Positions 1 through 9,437 of a DNA stretch of 20,000 bases are shown piece after piece. Positions within the stretch are counted from its first letter, which is position 1, and every line of letters starts with the position of its first letter. The translations under genes and the position numbers were made by a program. Origin of the DNA: Chrysomallon squamiferum (Eukaryota > Mollusca > Gastropoda > Neomphalida > Peltospiridae); the NCBI GenBank assembly GCA_012295275.1, contig CM022678.1, positions 15,788,045-15,808,044 of the forward strand, read 5' to 3'. A model generated the notes under the pieces. The model ran no database searches. It had not been told where the DNA came from and saw only the letters and a program-made list of their open reading frames with translations.

Positions 1-340
1 CTGTCGCTTTTTCACAAATGAAAATATCTCTTGAATGTTACCGAGAGGAAAAAGATCCTGATGTTCGACTTTTGTATTTAAAATTAATAACAGTGGGCAC
101 GGGTTATATAAAATGTAATTAACTAAATTTGAGTGTCTAAAAATAAATAAAAATGAGTATGTTTATATACGCGCGTTTGTGTGTTTGTGTGTGAATTTGT
201 GAATGTGTGTGTGTGTGTGTGTGTGTGTGCGCGTGCAAAGGGAAGGAGGGTCGCTTTGATACAATATTCCAATTTTCTGATGATTTTATTTATTTTGCCT
301 TCTCTTCATTATGTGAATTTCTTGGAGGTTATAGCTATTC
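1..340. other. AT-rich spacer with a TG tract
   Basis: No gene is visible. The stretch contains a TG microsatellite at about 204-229 with GCGC at its right edge. Both strands are broken by frequent stops. Confidence 0.7.
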
Positions 341-384
341 ATGGTCAAACATTAATTTAAACATGCTCAAACATTAATTTAAAC
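341..384. repeat. 22-bp tandem duplication
   Basis: Positions 341-362 and 363-384 are the same 22-bp unit with one mismatch (ATGGTCAAAC versus ATGCTCAAAC, both followed by ATTAATTTAAAC). This is a simple local duplication with no coding sense. Confidence 0.9.
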
Positions 385-526
385 ATACATAAAAACATAC
401 ACACTCACGCACACACATACATGCACACACAAATATTATATAAAAACACACATACATACATACATACATACAACGCAAGCAAACGCACAGACACATAAAA
501 AACTGAAGCACACTTAGGTAAATACG

Positions 527-557
<31 letters not shown>

Positions 558-604
558 ATCTATATCTATCTATCTATCTATATATATATATATATATATA
601 TATA
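385..604. repeat. CA/CATA, TATC and TA microsatellites
   Basis: Degenerate CATA/CACA repeats run to about 480. A TATC array follows from about 527 to 580 and passes directly into a TA tract ending near 604. An ACGTACGTACGT run lies just beyond it. Confidence 0.9.
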
Positions 605-1443
605 GTGAGTACGTACGTACGTATATGTATAGGTGTATGTTTACGTGTATTTGTTCCATAAAAATAATTAGACTTAAATACATTATTTAAACGATGTTTT
701 AACGTTACTTCTGTGTAATATAATGTTAAGTGTTATTAGGCAAAAATCATTAGATTTAGCATGACAATGAATTATTTAAATTAACAGGCACGTTTTTATT
801 ATTATGTTGACCTTGTGTTTGTAAAACAACAATAATAACAAACTGTTTTCCAAGTTTATTTTGACAAGCCATTCGTTATATAAATTTGTGAAAAATGGTA
901 GGTTTGTATGCATCTTGCGTTCCTTATGACAAACCTGTTAATAAAGAATTTGAAAATTAACATTACTTTTTATTATTATTATTAGTAGTAGTTTTTCAGG
1001 CTTTGTTACTATTTAATAATTAAAAATTGAAAAACTTTCTTTACTTTTTTTGTTTTATACCTTATCGTACACACTCATCCAAACACACACTGAGACACAC
1101 ACACGTATCCACATACCCCCCCAACACAAATCTACACACATACAGACACAGGCATACCCATATATACATATACACACAGCTTTTGAGTGGAGTGAAAACG
1201 ATGGAGTACTTCATAACCTCCCCCAACCCACCCGGTGTTTCATAGCCTCTCTGTAAACCGCGTTCAGTTACACACAGATGAAGATTTACAACAGCCGTAC
1301 TCAGTTAACTATCAAACTCTGTCACTTGTGACAACGCGGAAGAACAGTTGAAAAAAGCCCTTTCTTTTGGAGATCACTTTTTCTCGTTAATATAGTTCAC
1401 TTTTTAAAATATTTGTTTATTTTACTTATTTTTATTATATAAA
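605..1443. other. Spacer without a recognisable gene
   Basis: AT-rich sequence. Around 1060-1180 lies a degenerate CACA tract; the small reading frames over it are repeat translations. From about 1190 to 1350 base composition is more even, and one plus-strand frame stays open for roughly 45 codons with no start, domain or convincing splice sites. Confidence 0.6.
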
Positions 1444-1482
<39 letters not shown>

Positions 1483-1483
1483 T
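1444..1483. repeat. ATT microsatellite
   Basis: An uninterrupted ATT array of about 13 units. Confidence 0.95.
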
Positions 1484-2275
1484 TGTAGTATTTGCTGTTC
1501 TTTTTAAAATATTTTTTCTTTTATTTGTTTTAATGTCTTTATTTATTCATTCATTCATTCTTTCTTTCTTTTTTTTTTTAATAGATTTTATATATTTTGG
1601 ATTTACTTATAGTTAGCTTTTATTACTTTTTTTCTACAAGTGCTTTACATAGAAAACACATCATAGAAAACGGGAATAAAAATATGCATATACAAGTAAG
1701 TCGATTCTATTTAAAATGAAGTTCATACGTATTATGAAAGACTGTACTTTTGACTGAAGTGGATCACCGTAACTGGTAGAAGTATTTCAATACAAACCAG
1801 GAAGACTAAAAAACAACATAATGAGAAAATATGACAGTAGAGTGTGAATAATTAGCATAATAATTATGACGTCACTTACTTCATTCTTTAATTGGTGGCT
1901 TTATGGATGACAGTGTGAAATAGGAAATTTCTGTTTGAATTGTTCCTTTGGTGAAAATAAGATTCTGGAGATTTGTTTCATTTTGTTTTATTTACTTATT
2001 TATTTACTTATTTATTTATTTATTTAATTTATTTACTTTTTAATTTGTTTATAACAATAATAATTAATAATAATTGTTTTACATAATACAAACATACAAG
2101 AGACTAAAGAATCTGAAGTTATTAATTTAAAATATGACACTTTGTTATTAAAAACCAAACATAAATATTGTTTTAGTCGATTAACATTAAAAGCGTTTAT
2201 GTTATTTTTTAAAATTATTTTGTTTCCCCCTTTGTTTCTCTCCAACTCTCTTTTTACTTCTAATATACGCCGAAT
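1484..2275. other. AT-rich spacer with a perfect CRE palindrome
   Basis: No gene is seen. An exact TGACGTCA lies at 1867-1874. A TTTA array interrupted by TTAC units occupies about 1986-2036. Small open frames on the minus strand around 2033-2245 are low-complexity and show no protein family. Confidence 0.6.
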
Positions 2276-2341
2276 TTTAGGATAATTGCATACATTGCTT
2301 AGCTCCTTTCTCCTGAATTAGAAATAAATATTTAAAATAAT
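2276..2341. repeat. 66-bp dispersed repeat, copy A
   Basis: This sequence recurs at 4608-4673 in the same orientation with 64 of 66 bases identical. It begins TTTAGGATAATTGC and ends AAATATTTAAAATAAT. The flanks of the two copies do not match, so it behaves as a dispersed repeat fragment, possibly one end of a small transposable element. The family is unknown to me. Confidence 0.85.
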
Positions 2342-2385
2342 TAATTATTTAATTAATTAAATGGATGACTGAATGAACGAATTAT

Positions 2386-2434
2386 TAATAACAACAACAA
2401 TAACAACAACAACGAATAATAATAATAATAATAA

Positions 2435-2465
<31 letters not shown>

Positions 2466-2583
2466 AAGAAGAAGAAGAAGAAGAAGAAGAAGAAGAAATA
2501 ATGATAATAATAATAATAATAAGAAGAAGAAGAAGAAGAAGAAGAAGAAATAATGATAATAATAATAATAATGATCATGATGA
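2386..2583. repeat. AAC, AAT and GAA compound microsatellite
   Basis: AAC units are followed by AAT units and a long GAA array. A GAAATAATGATAATAATAAT junction then occurs twice, about 54 bp apart, separated by a second GAA array. The open frame on the minus strand here encodes only single-residue runs and is not a gene. Confidence 0.95.
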
Positions 2584-2831
2584 TATTCATGATTTAAAAG
2601 TCTTTTTTTTTTTTTTTTTCATGTTTTAATTACACCTGTTTCTGAAATAGCAGTGTTTTTTATTTTAGTTTAGTTTTGACCTAACATTACGATCAATGGT
2701 AAAATACCGGTACAACTACACTGAAACAAACCAAGTAACTCACTTGAAAAATGTACTGATTAATACCGTGTCATCAGATTTACACTGTGTCATAACATAC
2801 ATTCATATTATAATATATTATATTATTATAT

Positions 2832-2865
2832 GAGAGAGAAAGAGAGAGACAGAGACAGAGAGAGA

Positions 2866-2959
<94 letters not shown>
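2832..2959. repeat. Long GA microsatellite
   Basis: About 128 bp of GA with four CA interruptions near the left end. It is a homopurine tract with mirror symmetry, a type of sequence known to form triplex (H-DNA) structures. Confidence 0.95.
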
Positions 2960-2962
<3 letters not shown>

Positions 2963-2986
2963 TATGCTTGGCTATCATCCACTTAC

Positions 2987-3058
2987 CGCTTTGGTTGTAG
3001 TCCACAAAGTAACGCACGCTAAACACAGTACTCCTATTATAACTAGTCTGTTCCGGAT
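2987..3058 (-). CDS. Possible internal exon, unrecognised
   Basis: On the minus strand a 72-bp stretch lies between a CATTAG acceptor-like site and a full-consensus donor (GCG followed by GTAAGTGG at 2986-2979). Its composition is less AT-biased than its surroundings. Two of three frames are open. One reads PEQTSYNRSTVFSVRY and continues FVDYNQS. The other is hydrophobic (RLVIIGVLCLACVTLW) and would resemble a signal peptide or membrane segment, but it has a stop immediately upstream. No family is recognised. A chance match is more likely than not. Confidence 0.15.
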
Positions 3059-3434
3059 CTAATGAATATTCATAACTTTACAGTGAATGATAGCTGATCA
3101 TTCACAAAACGAGGCTAGTAAAAGCAAGTTTTGATCCGTTTTCGCAATCCGAAACTACGCAATAATGATAGATGATATTTGTTTTAATATTTATCCAAAA
3201 AAAAAAAAAAAAAATGATATTAATAATAATAATAATAAAACAATAAATGATAAAAGGTTTTGTGAAACACAGAAAGAGTTAAAAGATTTCAGGGACACAT
3301 TTGCTAACAGTTTGTTTAAAATATTACAGGTAGCTCTAACTTCACTATTAATACTTTTATTTTTTTTCTTCTCCAGGATTTTGCGAAATGGTTGAGTAAT
3401 TTTTATTTCGCAATATACCTGCGTACCTACCTCT

Positions 3435-3468
<34 letters not shown>

Positions 3469-3994
3469 AACTGAACTGCTACCGTTATAATAAGCTTAGA
3501 ATCAGTCATAATTAACAATAGCAACATAAGAGACAAGACCAATGAAACACATTTTTCTTTTCTTGTATTTCTTCTTTTTTTTTTTTACTTCAGAGTATCT
3601 TATTTCTCTTCAGGTAAACGTGACTATCTCAATTACATTTCGTCATCACATTACTAAAGTCAAACTAATAAAAAAAATAATAATAATAATAAAATAAATA
3701 AATAAAAAAGATGTATTGGACAGAATCCGTGAACAACTTCATGCATTTTTTTGGTTTTTTCCACTCTTGTTTTATTAGTCAAGAGCAAAGAGAAGTTATC
3801 TTGGCAATCGTATCTCTGAGTAATCAATTTTTTTTTTTTTCTTTTTTTCTTAGGACCTCCCAGTTGAAGAGATTTATTGAGATTTGAGATTGAAAAACGG
3901 TTAGTGCAGGAAGAGATAAAGAAAAATCAAAGCGACACAAAGAAAAAAATACAAATAAACAGTTAGAAAGCCAACTATTCGACTTAGTTCAGTG

Positions 3995-4000
<6 letters not shown>
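3059..4000. other. Spacer with A, T and CT tracts
   Basis: A poly(A) run lies near 3198-3214 and a C-run leading into a CT array at 3431-3468. Short T-runs lie near 3570 and 3830. Small frames on both strands are translations of these repeats or are short and featureless. No gene is seen. Confidence 0.65.
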
Positions 4001-4093
<93 letters not shown>

Positions 4094-4275
4094 TTTTAGT
4101 GTCATCAAGAAGACTATTATCATCGTCGTCGTAGTCATTTTATTGCCATTATCTTTATCATTATTTTTATAATCAGTTATAATTATTACATCATATTCGT
4201 TATCATCATCATCATCACACTCAACATCACAATTATCATCATCTTTATCATCATTATTATTATTATTATTATTAT
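4001..4275. repeat. AG array followed by ATC/ATT-rich tract
   Basis: An uninterrupted AG array fills 4001-4090. A degenerate ATC/GTC/ATT trinucleotide tract runs from about 4119 to 4275. Confidence 0.95.
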
Positions 4276-4607
4276 ATATTTTTTTATTATTCTACTTTTT
4301 TTCCACGCCACTACCTCAACGGCATAACGTGACCTGACCCGTTGATGACGTCAGATGGCGTGACCTATCGGATGATTTTACATTTACAATCCATGTTTTA
4401 TCACAGCATCTGATTTCTTTCCCTGACAATTGAACCAAAAAGAGGAGCTGGGTGGGGTGTGATAGTAACAAATGAACGACTGTTAACTGTCGTATAAAAT
4501 AACTGTAAATCATAACATTATCCGTTTTGCGTGTTATCCTAAATCACTTAACCAGTAACCAGTTTCGTTAATATGCAATAGAAAGATATCACGTTTTAGG
4601 ACTCGCA
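4276..4607. other. Spacer with a perfect CRE palindrome
   Basis: No gene is recognised. It contains an exact TGACGTCA at 4346-4353. It also carries an 11-bp inverted repeat, TTATCCTAAAT at 4534-4544 and ATTTAGGATAA at 4607-4617, whose right arm is the start of the second copy of the 66-bp repeat. A 65-codon minus-strand frame at 4316-4513 shows no family features. Confidence 0.6.
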
Positions 4608-4673
4608 TTTAGGATAATTGCATACATTGCTTTGCTCCTTTCTCCTGATTTAGAAATAAATATTTAAAATAAT
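4608..4673. repeat. 66-bp dispersed repeat, copy B
   Basis: Same-orientation copy of 2276-2341 with two substitutions. Its left edge is the right arm of the short inverted repeat noted at 4534-4544. If that pairing is meaningful, a small element of about 140 bp could span 4534-4673, but copy A lacks the matching left part. Confidence 0.85.
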
Positions 4674-4679
4674 ATATGC

Positions 4680-4682
<3 letters not shown>

Positions 4683-4727
<45 letters not shown>
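4683..4727. repeat. GT microsatellite
   Basis: An uninterrupted GT array of about 22 units, directly to the right of repeat copy B. Confidence 0.95.
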
Positions 4728-4730
<3 letters not shown>

Positions 4731-5948
4731 CACACAAAGAGAGAGAGTTGGTTCATAAACGAGTCAAAATGAAGAAAATGTGTTTGTTTTTTTGCGAAAC
4801 ACCAATTATTTATTTATTTCGCAATTCTTGTTCCTTTTTCCTTTTTTCAAAAATTATTAATAGTAAAGTTAGAGCTACCTTAATATTCTTAACAAATTTA
4901 TCCCGGATATCTTTTAATGTATTTCAGACTACCTTTATATATATATATCTATATATCATTTATTGCTTTATTTTCCTCAATATATCAGTTTGATGAAAAA
5001 TTTATCAAATTTTTACAAGGCTTTAAAGAAATCATTTATTTAACACGGACACGCACACACTTCAAAATAAATGAACCATTTATTTGATAATTTACTAAGA
5101 ACTCGTAAATATGGTACTTAAGAACGCTGCATGTTGTATCCTATACTTAACTAACTGGAGATTAAAGATGTCATAAAGTTCTTTTACCAATATATATTGG
5201 AGCCGTGATAAAGTAAAAAGAACAAAACGTTGTTTGTTTATTTATTGTTGTTGTTGTTGTTGTTGATGTGGTGGTGGTGTTTGTTTTTAATTTTACTATT
5301 GTCAAATTAAACAAGTACATAAATAACTAAATATAGACAAACAAACAAATTAACTAATCTTAATAACTGATAGTAAATAAATAAAACAATGCAAAATATA
5401 TACTAAATTTTGTTTATTTATTAATTTATTTTTTTATTTATGCTCGTATGTATTATATAGTGAATAAAATAATTTGCTTATATTTATTTGTGTGTGTTAT
5501 ATTTATTTTTTTATTAAAAATAACATTGCACTATTATCATAGATTTTGTTTTAAATGAATTTTATTTTTTATTAACTTTTTCGTTTGTTTTTTGTTTTAA
5601 AGACAAATAAAACCATCATTAATAAGAACAAAATTTACCACCATCTCAAGTGCATGTACAAAGGTAAACAGGTATACTTAACATAGAGTTTCACTACAAA
5701 GACATAGTAAATTAGTTTTATAACCTGACAGCATGCTCTTACAGCGTGTTCGTATCACAGAGTGAAGGATTCAAACTGAATAAATCACTTTTAATTTCAA
5801 TATTTGTAATCCATGTTAAAAAAAAAGAGAGAAAAAAAGAAAGAACAAGTTAAAAAACCAACACACACGCACGTAAACAACAAGAAGAGAAAAACAAAAT
5901 GTTTTCTTGTGTTAATAATAATTTATAATAATAATACATTCATTGATA

Positions 5949-5979
<31 letters not shown>

Positions 5980-6484
5980 ATTTGTTCGTTTGCTTGGGAG
6001 TTTTTTTAAAATTATTAAACAGATAAAAATACAGATAGATAGGTACTAGGTAGTTAGATTGAGATATAGACAGCAATGATAAATGAATGACAGATAGACG
6101 GATGAATTGACAAATATTTTATATGTATGAATGGATACATAAAATACAAGATAGGCAAAAGTATGTGCACAGATATAACAACAATAATAATGATTATAAA
6201 GAAGACAAAGAAGAAAATGATGATGATGACGATGACGGCGTGATGATGATGATGATTATGATAACCATCAACAAAGTCTAAATTACAGAGAAACTTGTTA
6301 TTTTATAACTTGTGGAAAATTATATTCAGCTGTAACTGGCTGTATAAATGAATATAAAAATAAATATAAAAATAAATAAATAAATAAATTCTACTTACCA
6401 TTAAAACATAGAATTAATTATTAAACATCATTTGAAATGGCGTTTATTCATCTCACCTGAAATAAACAAAAATAAATAATTCAA
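4728..6484. other. Long AT-rich spacer
   Basis: No gene is recognised. Simple tracts include TTG at about 5247-5266, AT at about 5945-5971, degenerate GATA/GATG sequence from 6025 to 6260 and TAAA units near 6365-6390. Minus-strand 6399-6456 lies between a good acceptor (TTTATTTCAG) and donor (GTAAGTAG), but all three frames contain stops. It could only be a non-coding exon or chance. Confidence 0.6.
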
Positions 6485-6545
6485 TGACGTCATTATAAAG
6501 AAGTGTTAATACAATACAATTTACGTCACACAATACAAATGACGT
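6485..6545. promoter_or_regulatory. Cluster of three TGACGT-type sites
   Basis: Within 61 bp there is a perfect CRE palindrome TGACGTCA (6485-6492), an ACGTCA half-site (6523-6528) and a TGACGT half-site (6540-6545). Such sites are bound by CREB/ATF-class bZIP factors in animals. That this cluster functions here is inference. Confidence 0.35.
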
Positions 6546-6591
6546 TTTTCGCAAGCTTTTACGGAATCAAACAACTGAATGAACGCAAGGG

Positions 6592-6839
6592 TGGATACAG
6601 GATTTCAGGAAGGTGCGGTGTTATAGTTATTGTTTAACTATTGTTCTATATTCGACGCCACATTATCTTTAATAATAAAGAAATATATTAAAAATGTATA
6701 ATCAATAAGTAATATGCATTAGCGCTAAATTTTTATTGTTTTGTATATAGATATTTATGTATGTGCGTTTTTGTGTTTGAAACAAACGTAAGGAAACGCA
6801 TCTATTTCTCCATCCATAATATTTCTGGATCCGCCGCGC
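6592..6839. mobile_element. Candidate MITE-like element with inverted ends
   Basis: The left end (TGGATACAGGATTT) and the reverse complement of the right end (GGCGGATCCAGAAAT) form imperfect terminal inverted repeats around an AT-rich, non-coding interior of about 250 bp. CAAGGG occurs immediately outside both ends (6586-6591 and 6840-6845), as expected of a target-site duplication. The GGCGGATCCAG terminus resembles ends of non-autonomous DNA transposons in invertebrate genomes. There is no transposase. The inverted repeats are short and imperfect, so the exact boundaries are uncertain. Confidence 0.4.
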
Positions 6840-6867
6840 CAAGGGAAAAAAAGTATTAATTTATTTT

Positions 6868-6869
<2 letters not shown>

Positions 6870-6920
<51 letters not shown>

Positions 6921-6938
6921 CTCTCTCTCTCTCTCTCA
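6870..6938. repeat. CA array joined to CT array
   Basis: An AC array at 6870-6916 passes directly into a TC array at 6917-6938. Confidence 0.95.
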
Positions 6939-7651
6939 TCAGTTAAATGACAATAAATATAAATTTAGAAGGCTCATACAATGTATTATGTACAATAGTT
7001 TTTATTTTTATTTATTTATTTATTTATTTTATAAATATTAATTAACCTCGTTGTTTTCATTGCTGCAGATTTATTATTCCAGTCCTCAACATACACGGAT
7101 TCCAACATGAATAATCAATAAAAAAACACCAATTCATTTCAATTATATTTTCGAATCCTTTTAACATAACTTATAATGTCGTCTATAATATATATAAAAA
7201 AAAAAATAAAAAAAAATAAAAAATATTTCAGTTGCGACTCGTCGGATTAGTTACCATGAAAACACATTTAAACAGTAAAATAATATGAATCAATGAGGAT
7301 CATGCACATTACACGTCACAGACCTTTCGTATTTTTTTTTTGGGGGGGGAACACACACACACAACACACTTAAACCTATTTCTTTTTTATTTATACTTTT
7401 TATTATTTTTATAAATTTATATTCGATTTAATTTTATTTTATTTAGTTTCTTATTTGATGAAATGAAATTTATTTCCATCTTTATTTCATTCTTCGCTTT
7501 ACTGCATTCTTCATTTTTCTTTTCTTTTACTTTATTTTACTTTATTATTGTTACAGGGTAAACATTATCAAACTCGATACACGAAGGTCCGTTTGTGAGT
7601 TGTGTCAGTGTGTGAGTCGTGTGAGTGTGACGCCATCATAGCGGGTAATCG
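6939..7651. other. AT-rich spacer leading to a mixed-composition stretch
   Basis: TTTA repeats lie near 7004-7030, mixed A-runs near 7196-7225, and T and G runs near 7331-7350. At about 7541-7556 a T-rich tract ends in TTGTTACAG, a good plus-strand acceptor. The following frame stays open for 27 codons and ends at TAG near 7640 (it contains SVCELCQCVSRVS), but no family is recognisable and several GTGAGT donor-like sites lie inside it. Confidence 0.5.
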
Positions 7652-7708
7652 TGACGTTTGTAACGTGTATCAAATATCCAAGACGTCAAGGTGAAATACG
7701 GATGACGT
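7652..7708. promoter_or_regulatory. Second cluster of TGACGT-type sites
   Basis: TGACGT at 7652-7657, ACGTCA at 7683-7688 and TGACGT at 7703-7708 fall within 57 bp. The cluster is about 170-230 bp upstream of the TATA-like box at 7879, a distance compatible with a proximal promoter. The link is inferred from spacing only. Confidence 0.3.
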
Positions 7709-7878
7709 AAAAATACATTAAAAAAAAACTTAGTCATCGCAGACAAACAGAAACTGTGACAGTAAGGATCGAATTTCCTTTAAAAAAAAAATAATTAATC
7801 CAAAAATCTATCAACGTGTGGGTATCTATGTGTCAAACACGTCACTAATTCGCGCACTGCTCTGCACGGTAGACTGAT

Positions 7879-7886
7879 CTATAAAG
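7879..7886 (+). promoter_or_regulatory. TATA-like box
   Basis: CTATAAAG lies 60 bp upstream of the ATG at 7939. A start site 25-30 bp downstream would leave a short leader. In AT-rich DNA a TATA match alone is weak evidence; its position relative to the candidate start exon is what makes it worth noting. Confidence 0.25.
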
Positions 7887-7938
7887 AATGGTTTAAAGAG
7901 ATGTAATTAGGACTAGAGGTTAATCGAACAGGGGAACA

Positions 7939-8005
7939 ATGGTCAACTTAGGATTTAAACTGTACAGTAATTATATTTTGACTCGGTATGCAGATAACTG
8001 GGTAG
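7939..8005 (+). CDS. Possible first coding exon, unrecognised
   Basis: An ATG in a favourable context (AACAATGG: A at -3, G at +4) opens a 67-nt segment that ends at a full-consensus donor, GTAAGTG at 8006. A stop in the same frame lies just upstream. It encodes 22 residues, MVNLGFKLYSNYILTR and then YADNWV, plus one base of the next codon. If joined to the acceptor TTACAG at 8803, the phase is kept and the frame continues as EPLQRVSSQIKFSTPFTG and on to a TGA at 8923-8925, giving about 62 residues. No signal peptide or family is evident. The minus strand offers an equally neat start-plus-donor segment at 8802-8848, so this may be chance. Confidence 0.22.
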
Positions 8006-8170
8006 GTAAGTGTACTTCTGGCTGATTACAGTTTTTGTTGACCTTCTCAAAAACAAAACTCGGCAAAGTACGTGATTTGTTTTACATACATGCTTAGAAC
8101 TTAAAAAAAAAAAATAATAATAATAATAATTACTGAATTTATTTATTATTCTTACATTTATTTATTTATG

Positions 8171-8610
8171 TATTAGTAGTAGCAGTAGTAGTCGTGGTGG
8201 TAACATTATTGTAATGATGTTAAATATTTGTAATATTAATAATTGTTCTTTATTGTTTTTGCAGTAGCAGTAGTAGTAATAATAGTAGTAGTAGTAGTAA
8301 CAACATCAGCAGGACTAATAGTAGTAGTAGTAGTAGTAGTAGCAACATCAGCAGGAGTAATAGTAGTAGTAGTAGTAGTAGCAACGTTATTGTGTTGATG
8401 TTGTAATATTAATAATTGTTGTTTTTACAGTAGCATGAGTAGCGGTAGTAGTAATAGTAGCAGCAGTAGTAGCAGTAGTAGCTATAACATTATTGTGTTG
8501 ATTATTAGATATTGGAAGTATTAATAATTATTGCTTTATTATTGTTTTTGCAGTTGCAGTTGCAGTTGTAATGGTAGTAGCAGCAGCAGCAGCAACAGTA
8601 GTAGTAATAT
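8171..8610. repeat. Higher-order TAG/GCA repeat array with three spacer copies
   Basis: Blocks of TAG, CAG and GCA trinucleotides alternate with a related spacer at 8201-8264, 8382-8430 and 8485-8553. Each spacer starts near AACATTATTGTG or AACGTTATTGTG, passes through TATTAATAATT and ends in GTTTTTGCAG or GTTTTTACAG. Inside the middle block a roughly 45-bp unit containing AACATCAGCAGGA is itself duplicated. The array is therefore built on at least two levels. Frames across it encode poly-valine-like runs and are not genes. Confidence 0.85.
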
Positions 8611-8952
8611 ATTAATCAAAGTTTTGAATTACGACCTCAGATGTTAATTATGTCAAGTTGTGATAGAATCAATTCACCAACATACGCCAATTCTGATATT
8701 TCCCGTTACACTCAATGCTCCTTAGAAGGTGTCAAAACTTATGGCATATATCAACCCAGGCGAAGATATACGTGAAAGAACCTTTGTTAAACGTCACTTA
8801 CAGAACCACTACAGCGGGTTTCTTCTCAAATAAAATTTTCAACACCATTTACTGGGAGGGTATTATTAATAACAAAAACCATTCACTCGTTACGAACGAC
8901 AAAAATACTTGACCTCAATTGTTGATTTGATAGTATCAGTGCAACACCTGTA
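8611..8952. other. Spacer with conflicting short open frames
   Basis: Plus-strand 8715-8912 is open for 65 codons but carries no domain features. The possible second exon described for the candidate gene at 7939 overlaps it in another frame, and a minus-strand start-plus-donor segment overlaps at 8802-8848. None can be preferred from sequence alone. Confidence 0.4.
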
Positions 8953-9065
8953 TGACCTTGAAGTCAAAGGGCATGTGCTGCTCACCAGACCGTGACGGTA
9001 CATTAGCAGTTAACAGTCACGGATATCTAACTAATGAGTGCGGTCAATAACAGGTCACTGACCTG
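8953..9065. promoter_or_regulatory. Group of nuclear-receptor-type binding sites
   Basis: TGACCTTGA at 8953-8961 is the exact reverse complement of the extended half-site TCAAGGTCA used by ERR/NR5A receptors. AAGTCA-A-AGGGCA at 8961-8973 is a DR1-like direct repeat of the type bound by HNF4/RXR. CAGGTCACTGACCTG at 9051-9065 is a perfect 15-bp palindrome containing an IR1 element (AGGTCA, one base, TGACCT), the ecdysone/FXR receptor layout. Three different arrangements within 113 bp suggest an enhancer, but binding is inferred. Confidence 0.4.
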
Positions 9066-9152
9066 TGAACACAAAGTAAACAACTCGCGTTGATTTGCTT
9101 AGTGAGAGAACAAAAACATTTAATTAAAAATGTTAATTAACTTGGTCCGTGT

Positions 9153-9183
9153 CCGCACATGCTTGTACATCGTACAAGTGCGG
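9153..9183. repeat. Strong hairpin-forming inverted repeat
   Basis: CTTGTAC (9162-9168) pairs with GTACAAG (9172-9178) around an ATC loop. The stem extends with CCGCA (9153-9157) pairing with TGCGG (9179-9183) after a 4-nt CATG bulge on the left arm. The flanking T at 9152 breaks further pairing. Confidence 0.7.
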
Positions 9184-9199
9184 CCTGTTTCCAGCACGA

Positions 9200-9275
9200 C
9201 GATGTGGCTGGCAGACGATGGTGATTTGAGCTACTTCCTTAGCCGCGATAGATTGTGAGTTCAAAACTCCACACG
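9200..9275 (+). mobile_element. Possible tRNA-derived SINE fragment
   Basis: A TGGCTGGCAGACG stretch near 9204 resembles a pol III A box. GAGTTCAAAACTCC near 9257 resembles the B box as seen in degenerate SINE heads. Spacing is a little over 50 bp, slightly longer than in tRNAs. There is no tRNA cloverleaf good enough for a functional gene and no recognisable SINE tail. The preceding hairpin may belong to the same unit. The family is not identified. Confidence 0.25.
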
Positions 9276-9364
9276 TTACGGTATTTGTAAAACCTGAATA
9301 AGACAACTTTCTGTATTATTTTTTTACACACTGTCTCTGTCTCTAACTCTCTGGATATAAAAAG

Positions 9365-9366
<2 letters not shown>

Positions 9367-9435
<69 letters not shown>
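9367..9435. repeat. GA microsatellite
   Basis: An uninterrupted GA array, another mirror-symmetric homopurine tract. Confidence 0.95.

Positions 9436-9437
<2 letters not shown>

Noticed and set aside
1218-1350. Plus-strand open segment of about 45 codons in even-GC sequence
   Set aside because: No start, no convincing splice sites and no recognisable protein family.
2357-2590. Minus-strand frame with isoleucine, serine, tyrosine and phenylalanine runs
   Set aside because: Pure product of AAT and GAA trinucleotide arrays.
6399-6456. Minus-strand segment between a strong acceptor and a strong donor
   Set aside because: All three frames contain stops, so it cannot be an internal coding exon; chance is the simpler explanation.
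8802-8848. Minus-strand ATG in good context followed by an open frame to a GTAAGT donor
   Set aside because: It conflicts with plus-strand signals over the same bases and encodes only 15 residues. It shows how easily start-plus-donor patterns arise by chance.
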